Shown in pieces: positions 57,578-64,000 of a stretch of 64,000 nt of DNA (the stretch's first letter is position 1; every line of letters begins with the position of its first letter). The DNA is from Paenibacillus sp. LS1. Lineage in GTDB: Bacteria > Bacillota > Bacilli > Paenibacillales > Paenibacillaceae. The stretch spans positions 124,001-188,000 of the forward strand of contig NZ_JAPDOE010000005.1 of assembly GCF_026013365.1 (NCBI RefSeq), given 5' to 3'. The notes below the pieces were generated by a model, which saw nothing but the letters and a program-made list of their open reading frames with translations, searched no databases and was not told the origin of the DNA. A program made the translations under genes and the position numbers.

Positions 57578-60500
57578 TCATAAATGATATGGGTTCTTTT
57601 GAGTAATGTATCTCATTACATTTTCAATTTCTTCATCTGATACATACGCGGACACTAAACGTTGTCTTGGCCGGTCCTTAGGTTTGAAGTACATATCGCC
57701 TTGGCCAAGAAGATCTTCTGCTCCTGGTTCATCTAGAATGACCATGGAATCATTGGTTGCAGACACTGCAAATGCAATACGAACCGGCATATTACTTTTG
57801 ATGTTGGGTGAGATGAACGCCTTTGTAGGTCGCTGCGTTGCTACTACTAAATGAATTCCTGCTCCTCTAGCAAGTTGAGAAAGTCGTTGAATTTCGTCTT
57901 CTACATCTCTAGGTGCTAACATCATGAGATCCGCCAATTCATCAATAATGAGTATAATGTAGGGCAATTTTTCAGCTTTTGGATCTTGTCGTAAAAGCTT
58001 TTCATTATACATTTTTATATTACGCACTCCACCCATTTCAACGAACATAGCGTACCTTCTGTCCATTTCACTGGTGAGTCTCTTCAGTGCTCGCAGTGCT
58101 AATTTTGGGTCAGTAATAATCGGACTGTATAGATGTGGTAAATTTTCGTACTTGGATAACTCCACCATCTTTGGATCGATCATCATGAACTTCACTTCCG
58201 CAGGGGATTTTCTAAAAATTAAACTTAGAATAAATGAGTCAACATAAACCGATTTACCAGCTCCTGTTACACCAGCAATAAGTAAATGAGGCATTTTCGC
58301 TAGATCAGCATATTGAGGAGAACCGGTCATATCCACACCAATTGCGAAGGTCAAATCACCTTGATCGTTTATAAAGGATGGATTTTCCAGCATACTTCTC
58401 AGGTTAACAGTATAGGGCTGTTTATTTGGAATCTCTATGCCAATATATTTGGAACCTGGAATGGGCGAATAAATTGTAATCGTTTCTGCCTCAAGAACCG
58501 CTTTAAAATTGTCTTTATAGCGACGATACTTTGATATGTTGATATTCATAGAGACTGGTAACATTTCAAATCTAACGACTTTTGGACCGTAAGCAACATG
58601 TTCTACCCTTGCCGGCATCTTCATCATTTCTGTCGCTGTCTCGATCCACTCGATCTCTTTGCTGCTATCTTGTGTAAGTTGATCTAAGGATTGTTTTTTC
58701 AAAAGTGCCCCTGGCAGCAGTAACTTTCTGGGTTCAGGTCTTTTAAAATCAAGTTTACCCTCATTACCCAATGTCATATAGGCATCAAAAGGAGTGTTAC
58801 TCTTCTTTGAAGTAAACCCGCGCTTCAGACTAGTTTCACCTTTCAGGAGTAGTGTTTGTATATCCTCTCTAGTAATGTCTACCCCCATAATTATTTTCCC
58901 TATAGTGTAGTCACAAGCGGTTTGGTGATAGGCACTACAACCATAGAATTTCCCCTTATCCGTGATATGGCCCGAAACACATTTAGGGCAAAGACCTAAG
59001 TCATTCATGTTGAGAGAAGGCTGTTGTGAAGGTTTCTGCTGGTGTCGTTGAACGCTCCCCCCATTACCTGCAGGTGGATAGTTCTGTTGCACTTTTTTGG
59101 GTTGTTCCGGAATATTTACTTTTGCTTGGGGTGCAGAAGTATTAATTTGATGGGTTACTTCTGGATTAACTGATCTTGCAGGCTGGTCAGCCGGCTTTTC
59201 GGCAGCAACGCTACGCTGAGGTTTCTCGGCCGAATCGATCGGAGCCCTCTCCGGTTCACGGACAACGGGTGCTACACGTGCTTCTACTTTTCTCATGAAT
59301 AGATGAGGATACTTTTCCTGGAATTGCGATGTATTCATGTAGACTTCTCTCGGCATTGACCCTAAAAATTTTGAAACCACACCGAGTGCTTCCAGGGCAT
59401 CGATGAGTTTGGCAGCTTCAGTATAGCCGACCCCTAATTTTCTCTGAATCAATGATACAGAACCTTGTTTAGCTTGAACAACCACCCACATCGCCTTTAG
59501 AGTCATTTGGTCAACCACAGGACCTGGGTTGGGCTCAGACGGCTTAGATTGGACTGAGCGTGGCTGCTCCGGACTACTGGCTTGTTGCTTCACAGGTTGC
59601 ACAACGATTGGTTTAGAGTCGATTACAGGTTGGACTCTGGCAGGAGGTGGATCAGATATAGGAGTGCTTTGATGTTGTTTATCTGTTATTTGGGTACTTT
59701 TTCCTTTACCCAGGTACTCCATCGTTGCGCTGTATCCAGATCGGACCAATTCTCTAGTTTGCTCCTGCACCTCTTTAACGAAAGCCTTGTAAGGATATTG
59801 TCCATTACTAATGTCTCTTAATTTGGTTTCCCATTGAGCTGTCATTTCTGCACTGGTCAATAATGAGGGTCCAATGGCTTCAACCAGCAATTTGCCTTTC
59901 TCCGTTGTGAACACCTTATTCTTTTTAACTTCAATGTATTTCTGGGATTTAAGTCGATCAATCATCCCAGCGCGAGTAGCCTCTGTCCCTAATCCACCGG
60001 TGGACTGCATGATATTTTCGTAATCTTTGTCATCAATATGCTTGCCAGCGTTTTTCATAAGAGAAATCAGATCACCTTCGGTGTAGCGTTTGGGGGGCTG
60101 CGTTTTCCCTTCCTTCACCTCAGTGTGTATCGCTGTACCTTTTTCTCCCATAGCCAGCTGAGGTAAAGTTGTCTCATCATCATCCGTCAAATCATCTTCA
60201 GAAGATGTTGGCAACGGAGAAATGACGTTTTTCCAACCCGAAGCTACTGTTACCTTGCCTTTAGATAAAAACGAAAATTTAGAATCGACATACGTCACAA
60301 TCGTTGTATAATCAATGATTGCATTGGGATAATGTGCCGCGATGACTGAACGAACAATCATATCGTATAAATTGCGTTCCTGTTCATTTTTTAAATCTGA
60401 AAGATTAGGGACATTTTCCGTCGGTATAATTGCATAGTGATCAGTTACCTTATTCGGATTCACATAACGTGTATTTCCTATTAGCTCTGGTTGAGGAGCA

Positions 60501-61558
60501 GGCAACAAAGGAGCATACTCTTTTAATTGCTGGAGTTTGCTTAAAATGCCTGGAAGCTGCCTTGCTTCCCCTTCAGTGATGTACTGTGAATCAGTTCGAG
60601 CATAACTAGTAATTTTTCTTTCATAAAGGCCTTGTAATACTTTTGTTGTCTCTGCAGGAGAATACCGGTATAGTTTATTAGCTGCAGTTTGAACTGAAGA
60701 CAAGTTGTGCAACAAAGGAGGCTTATACTCCGTTCTATTGAACTTCACATCTCTTACTTCTGCTGGCTTGTTTTTACAGGCTTGTGCCAGCTCCTCAGAG
60801 ATCTGCCGTGCGGGTAAATCCGTAAGATCATCCTTAAACCATTTTCCTTTAAACTCTTTACCATCAATCGAAAGAGTAGCATATACTTGCCAGAATGGTT
60901 TAGGAACAAATTTACTGATAGCCACATCTCGTTCCACTAACAGTGAAAGTAATGCGCTTTGTACTCTCCCTGTTGAGAAACTGCCTTCAGCTTTTCCTCG
61001 AAGTAAAATACTATACAAGCGAGATGTATTCATGCCGATCAACCAATCGGCACACTGTCTGCTATATGCTTCATAGAATAAATTTTCCTTCGTTTTTCCA
61101 GGCAGTAGGTTATTGAAAGCATCTTCTACTGATTTTTTGGTTAATGAAGATGTCCATAATCGTTTGGTCGGCTTTTTATTCCCCGCTTGTTGTAGGATAA
61201 GACCGGCAATGAGTTCACCCTCACGTCCTGGATCAGTAGCGATAATGATTTCGGAAGTCTTTGGGTCCTTCACAAAGCGTTTAATTACAGCAAACAACTT
61301 AGACTTGGTTCGATCAACATGATATTTGAATTCAGTTGGGATGATCGGCAAATCTTGTAGGTCCCATTTCTTGAATTTTTCATCATATTCTTCAGGCTCT
61401 AAGAGAGAGACTAAGTGTCCTGAAGCCCAGACCATTACCCCACCTTGAGGAAAAGTCGAACAGGGTGATATCTCTATATATCCTTGGGCCATTTTATGCG
61501 GAAAGGGTTTCGCTAACTCTTCAGCTTGTATTTTTTTTTCGGCTAGAACAACTTTCAT
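57578..61558 (-). CDS. topB: Topoisomerase III fused to FtsK-gamma and FtsK motor, 1326 aa
   Basis: GGGAGGTTATC precedes the ATG at 61558; an upstream in-frame start would include the leader hairpin. Residues 1-620 are a type IA topoisomerase III: Toprim with IATDPGREGELI (107-118), FSTGRVQSALL (194-204) and the nucleophile Y319 in ITSYARTDSQYI. After a Gln/Pro linker, residues 685-745 match the FtsK gamma winged helix (LIQRKLGVGYTEAAKLID, then SMPREVY), which reads orienting DNA motifs and contacts Xer recombinase. A zinc ribbon (C857, C860, C874, C882) and topoisomerase-type tail follow. Residues about 970-1326 are an FtsK/SpoIIIE motor: Walker A GVTGAGKS (1096-1103), Walker B IILIIDELAD (1201-1210) and ARGAGIHLVVATQRP. 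Normal FtsK has gamma at the C-terminus; here it precedes the motor. The protein could decatenate and pump DNA in one complex. Confidence 0.9.
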   Translation of the reverse strand: MKVVLAEKKIQAEELAKPFPHKMAQGYIEISPCSTFPQGGVMVWASGHLVSLLEPEEYDEKFKKWDLQDLPIIPTEFKYHVDRTKSKLFAVIKRFVKDPKTSEIIIATDPGREGELIAGLILQQAGNKKPTKRLWTSSLTKKSVEDAFNNLLPGKTKENLFYEAYSRQCADWLIGMNTSRLYSILLRGKAEGSFSTGRVQSALLSLLVERDVAISKFVPKPFWQVYATLSIDGKEFKGKWFKDDLTDLPARQISEELAQACKNKPAEVRDVKFNRTEYKPPLLHNLSSVQTAANKLYRYSPAETTKVLQGLYERKITSYARTDSQYITEGEARQLPGILSKLQQLKEYAPLLPAPQPELIGNTRYVNPNKVTDHYAIIPTENVPNLSDLKNEQERNLYDMIVRSVIAAHYPNAIIDYTTIVTYVDSKFSFLSKGKVTVASGWKNVISPLPTSSEDDLTDDDETTLPQLAMGEKGTAIHTEVKEGKTQPPKRYTEGDLISLMKNAGKHIDDKDYENIMQSTGGLGTEATRAGMIDRLKSQKYIEVKKNKVFTTEKGKLLVEAIGPSLLTSAEMTAQWETKLRDISNGQYPYKAFVKEVQEQTRELVRSGYSATMEYLGKGKSTQITDKQHQSTPISDPPPARVQPVIDSKPIVVQPVKQQASSPEQPRSVQSKPSEPNPGPVVDQMTLKAMWVVVQAKQGSVSLIQRKLGVGYTEAAKLIDALEALGVVSKFLGSMPREVYMNTSQFQEKYPHLFMRKVEARVAPVVREPERAPIDSAEKPQRSVAAEKPADQPARSVNPEVTHQINTSAPQAKVNIPEQPKKVQQNYPPAGNGGSVQRHQQKPSQQPSLNMNDLGLCPKCVSGHITDKGKFYGCSAYHQTACDYTIGKIIMGVDITREDIQTLLLKGETSLKRGFTSKKSNTPFDAYMTLGNEGKLDFKRPEPRKLLLPGALLKKQSLDQLTQDSSKEIEWIETATEMMKMPARVEHVAYGPKVVRFEMLPVSMNINISKYRRYKDNFKAVLEAETITIYSPIPGSKYIGIEIPNKQPYTVNLRSMLENPSFINDQGDLTFAIGVDMTGSPQYADLAKMPHLLIAGVTGAGKSVYVDSFILSLIFRKSPAEVKFMMIDPKMVELSKYENLPHLYSPIITDPKLALRALKRLTSEMDRRYAMFVEMGGVRNIKMYNEKLLRQDPKAEKLPYIILIIDELADLMMLAPRDVEDEIQRLSQLARGAGIHLVVATQRPTKAFISPNIKSNMPVRIAFAVSATNDSMVILDEPGAEDLLGQGDMYFKPKDRPRQRLVSAYVSDEEIENVMRYITQKNPYHL

Positions 61559-61587
61559 GATAACCTCCCGTAAATCAGGCAATAAAA

Positions 61588-61655
61588 AAGCACACTTTCC
61601 CCAAATTAGGAAAAGAGTGCTTCTCTTTGTTTTCATTATTCTTTGTTTCATTATA
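61588..61655 (-). promoter_or_regulatory. Promoter and leader terminator of the topoisomerase-FtsK gene
   Basis: An extended -10, TGGTATAAT, lies at 61650-61658. The leader then forms AAGCACTCTTTTCC/GGGGAAAGTGTGCTT (61588-61622) followed by TTTTATTG, ending 24 bases before the start. AAAGAGAAGCAC at the 5' side matches the WxL and YabE leaders. Confidence 0.7.
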
Positions 61656-61753
61656 CCAGTTTTAATTCAGTGATAACAGATTCCTAAGAATCATTTAACA
61701 TGTCCGAATTGGAGAGGCTGGTAAACCATGAATGCGTATGTAACATATCTCAA

Positions 61754-62155
61754 TTAAGGATGCATTTCATCTTTTGCATTCATAGCAATCTGATATCTAA
61801 TAAATTCTTCGGTAACGACTCCATCTAGATAATTCTCTAAAGTATATAGAGCATCAATCATGTCTACTTCACTTGTGAATTTAAACTGCATAGAACGCGA
61901 AAAATCATTACTTTGTGAGTAGACGATATTCTTCAAAGGGATTGATTCCAGAGATGCTTGCCATGTGAAGGTAGCTTCCTCAAACCATTTTTTATTTTTA
62001 ATTTTACAAACTTTCAAGCTCTTATACTTATATTTATAGTATAGCCTTTCATAAAAACCCTCAAATCCTTTTGAGAATTTGACTGTAAAAATATACGGAT
62101 CAGGAAAAATCGGCTGTACACGTTTTTCGATTGTAAACAGTCCCAAATCATTCAT
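61754..62155 (-). CDS. Hypothetical protein, 133 aa
   Basis: ATG at 62155. Soluble; strands IFPDPYIFTVKFSKGFEG, basic centre YYKYKYKSLKVCKIKNKK, then a helical end. Located upstream of the topoisomerase-FtsK promoter. No family recognised. Confidence 0.5.
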   Translation of the reverse strand: MNDLGLFTIEKRVQPIFPDPYIFTVKFSKGFEGFYERLYYKYKYKSLKVCKIKNKKWFEEATFTWQASLESIPLKNIVYSQSNDFSRSMQFKFTSEVDMIDALYTLENYLDGVVTEEFIRYQIAMNAKDEMHP

Positions 62156-62242
62156 AGTCTAAGCCTCACTCTTTATTATTTTTAATCAGATGAACATTGA
62201 AATACTCCCTATTCACCATATCTATTTACCTGCCTGTGATCT

Positions 62243-62447
62243 CTATTTAATGATTCTGATTCCTACAAATAACTCCTCAACGTCCCTGTCTAGATATTTC
62301 GCCGCCTTACACGCCATATCAAATTTAGGAGTTGAGTTGTTGTAAATCCATTGGTATACAGATCGTTGGCACACCCCAGCAGCATTTGCTTAATGCCACT
62401 CCTAATCAAGATATTGAAAACCTTCGTCTCAGTGTATTATTCTCCAT
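62243..62447 (-). pseudogene. Degenerate XRE-type HTH gene
   Basis: Three frames each hold part of an HTH protein: MENNTLRRRFS, then LIRSGIKQM, then ANAAGVCQRSVYQWIYNN followed by PKFDMACKAAKYL and DVEELFVGIR to the stop. No single frame is complete and there is no ribosome site. At least two indels have broken it. The intact gene would have been about 66 residues. Confidence 0.6.
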
Positions 62448-62457
62448 GGTGCGGTTG

Positions 62458-62901
62458 TTAGTCTTTTTTGAAGACACTATCATTCCGAGCAAGTTCATTT
62501 TGGGTCGTAATATAGATTTCTACAAGAAATATCAATCTCTGTAAACAGACATTTATTATCATGTCATTCTGTATTGCTTCTTCTCGTTGCCAATCCGGAT
62601 CACTTTGAAAAAGGGCATCTTTGATAAAGAGATCTCGAAGGTTAGAATTACTGACTGATAGTAGCTTAGAACGTAACGAGAGCCACCCTCCAGAACTATG
62701 CAGCAATTCATAAGATGCACTAACAATTTGGTTAAAGTTAGTCAAATCATTTTCACTTGAAACATAGAGTTGAACAACCGATAGTAGGTGTTTCTCTTCT
62801 TGTGTCCAAAAGTCTTCAGTTATAGAAAGGTGTTTAGTAAGATTCATTACCTTTTGTCCAAATTCCGTAACTATTGCAGGAAATAAATGTTCAGTACTCA
62901 T
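62458..62901 (-). CDS. Hypothetical helical protein, 147 aa
   Basis: ATG at 62901 follows AAAGGGGCTTAATAATT. Soluble and helical (FGQKVMNLTKHLSITEDFW, then LSVVQLYVSSENDL), acidic overall. The 3' end abuts the broken HTH gene. Function unknown. Confidence 0.5.
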   Translation of the reverse strand: MSTEHLFPAIVTEFGQKVMNLTKHLSITEDFWTQEEKHLLSVVQLYVSSENDLTNFNQIVSASYELLHSSGGWLSLRSKLLSVSNSNLRDLFIKDALFQSDPDWQREEAIQNDMIINVCLQRLIFLVEIYITTQNELARNDSVFKKD

Positions 62902-62981
62902 AATTATTAAGCCCCTTTTCAATGACAAAGCTATTAGAATACGTTGTAGTACATCGACAGCGTCATTTTATAATTTGCCTA

Positions 62982-63254
62982 TCATTGGCCACCTGATGCT
63001 TGACTGGATCTATCCATTAAATACAGCAAAACTGGAACTGATATTATAGGTAGCAATACTCTCCAGGATTGAAGTAGAATTAAAATATTTTTATATGAGG
63101 CAGTATCTCCCCTAGTGAATGTTAAAAAAATTATAAACATGAGCCATCCCATACAACCAACTAATAAAAAGAAACTCATAATAAAGACAAGACCACCTAT
63201 TAACGAGAATGTCTTAAAGAAACTACCGATACCTTCATGTAATTTTTCCAACAT
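62982..63254 (-). CDS. Membrane protein, 90 aa, paralog of 39249 gene
   Basis: It has two or three membrane segments (about 17-45 and 66-82) after an amphipathic start (MLEKLHEGIGSFFK). LHE, FFK, G-VFI-S, LVGC, RGDTASYK, LLQSWR and LYLMDRSS line up in order with the protein at 39249-39518. AAGGAGGGATGAATCC precedes the start. Role unknown. Confidence 0.6.
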   Translation of the reverse strand: MLEKLHEGIGSFFKTFSLIGGLVFIMSFFLLVGCMGWLMFIIFLTFTRGDTASYKNILILLQSWRVLLPIISVPVLLYLMDRSSQASGGQ

Positions 63255-63379
63255 CTTGGATTCATCCCTCCTTCACGATATCCTTAATTTTCAAGCAATT
63301 GATTACACATAAATCACTCGTAATCCGTCTTTTCATAAATATATTAGCGATATTAAGTGTTGTTAAAAATGATACGTGA

Positions 63380-63733
63380 TTACATTGAGAGATACTCATC
63401 AATCAGACGAATTACGACAGTCAGAACAAGGAGGAGAGTGACCTTCTTGATCAGTTGCTTTCTTTTCTTTGAGATTAGAATGGCGAGAAAAATTGGAAGG
63501 GACAGCAACAGACTGAAACTTATAAAGTTATACACCCATGGATGTGTCAGTAGCTTTACCACAATCAGAAAAAAATCTATAACAGAGCTTTGGATCTCAT
63601 GCAATTTTCCGCTTGTATTGTTATTTAAGTAGCGTAAGAGCACTATTATAAACAGAGCTTCAACATATGACTTAAAAAGTCTGTACGATCTATCTTCTAT
63701 GGAATGCGTATTGGCTTTTTCCACTGGTAACAT
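63380..63733 (-). CDS. Polytopic membrane protein, 117 aa
   Basis: Three hydrophobic segments (about 22-35, 50-62, 68-86 and a last one near 97-110), with an internal basic loop (LISKKRKQLIKK). Start ATG 63733 after AAGGGAGAGAATGTTACC-like sequence. No family recognised. Confidence 0.5.
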   Translation of the reverse strand: MLPVEKANTHSIEDRSYRLFKSYVEALFIIVLLRYLNNNTSGKLHEIQSSVIDFFLIVVKLLTHPWVYNFISFSLLLSLPIFLAILISKKRKQLIKKVTLLLVLTVVIRLIDEYLSM

Positions 63734-63769
63734 TCTCTCCCTTAAATATGGATTGATTTGATGGATCTT

Positions 63770-64000
63770 TTAGGCGCTGAATCTTCTTTTGATACGATGA
63801 AATTCGGGGTACTCATATATTTGTGTAATTAATGGATGATCATCATATGTAACGATAATGTCAGCACACGGTGTTTCTAAGTACAATGATTCAAGAAGAA
63901 ATTGAAGATTATGATGATCCTCTTCTGTATAGTAATGCAGGTATAATTGTTCACCTGCAGTTACATAAGGTGGATCAACCAGGCAGGTGCTGTCATCTTG
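63770..64000 (-). CDS. C-terminus of a Dam-type (D12) adenine methyltransferase
   Basis: The leftward frame runs in from the right edge and encodes 76 residues to a stop at 63770. It has LVDPPYVTAGEQLYLHYYTEEDHHNL, i.e. motif IV DPPY and the D12-class continuation, then IIVTYDDHPLITQIY and a basic end (FHRIKRRFSA). The N-terminal part with motif I lies outside. It should methylate adenine in a short DNA site. Phage-type modification enzymes of this class protect against restriction. Confidence 0.85.
   Translation of the reverse strand, partial: QDDSTCLVDPPYVTAGEQLYLHYYTEEDHHNLQFLLESLYLETPCADIIVTYDDHPLITQIYEYPEFHRIKRRFSA

Noticed and set aside
57578..61651. Longer start of the topoisomerase-FtsK frame at 61651
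   Set aside because: It would translate through the leader terminator and start at the -10 region; the ATG at 61558 has GGGAGG at the right distance and begins the conserved Toprim domain.
1..64000. CRISPR array, rRNA or tRNA genes
   Set aside because: No regularly spaced identical repeats of 25-40 bases and no cloverleaf or rRNA-like stretch were seen.

Overview
The window looks like part of a large plasmid or integrative element from a low-GC Gram-positive host, most likely Bacillales and Paenibacillus-like. The evidence is AT-rich DNA, strong GGAGG ribosome sites, frequent TTG/GTG starts, a perfect Gram-positive LexA box (CGAAC-TTAT-GTTCG), an agr-type peptide locus, a UvrX/YolD SOS cassette, WxL-type surface proteins and several proteins resembling the phage ABA-sandwich family of Paenibacillus phages. 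No rRNA, tRNA, CRISPR array or ribosomal protein gene was seen. Almost all genes read leftward, in short operons of small, poorly known proteins; a few lone genes read rightward.

Layout. 0-5.7 kb: small accessory genes, a GpsB/DivIVA-like operon and a protein with a duplicated HTH unit. 5.7-6.4 kb: a broken PP-loop (PAPS-reductase-like) gene. 6.6-11.6 kb: a three-gene WxL-like surface cluster. 11.7-14.1 kb: an operon with a TIR-like effector. 14.2-17.4 kb: membrane proteins, one with a degenerate FtsK/TraG-like P-loop. 17.6-20.7 kb: tyrosine recombinase and a PD-(D/E)XK-type protein. 20.8-22.2 kb: iteron-like repeats, a perfect dyad and an RHH/coiled-coil gene, a candidate origin or partition site. 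22.3-36.5 kb: a mosaic of phage-like small genes, single-span microproteins, zinc ribbons, a SprT-like protease, a proteasome-fold (Ntn) candidate and decayed gene copies. 36.5-38.2 kb: a cytosine-5 methyltransferase broken by frameshifts. 39.2-42.9 kb: a compact agr-like locus (sensor-like membrane protein, AgrB, a 49-residue AgrD found here, LytTR regulator) with a divergent gene. 43-48 kb: GNAT, adenine methyltransferase, HNH protein. 48.3-49.9 kb: SOS cassette with an internally deleted UvrX. 50-57.4 kb: ABA-like gene, ComEC-like lipoprotein with DUF3006, YabE-like 3D protein, RRNPP-type regulator. 57.6-61.6 kb: a topoisomerase III fused to an FtsK motor. 61.7-64 kb: small genes and the end of a Dam-type methylase.

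Three things tie the region together. First, six promoters have the same element, CATTACTCGATT then exactly 14 bp then a -10 box, always facing a gene start, which suggests a dedicated regulon. Second, about ten leftward genes have an intrinsic-terminator-like hairpin between promoter and ribosome site, often a stem beginning AAGCAC, which suggests shared attenuation. Third, the topoisomerase III-FtsK protein joins decatenation, an FtsK-gamma-like DNA-reading domain and a translocation motor in one chain, next to a Xer-like recombinase and a candidate partition locus; together they may segregate or resolve the element. Many genes are visibly decaying, so the element is old or under relaxed selection. 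Functions are inferred from motifs read by eye; no database search was possible.
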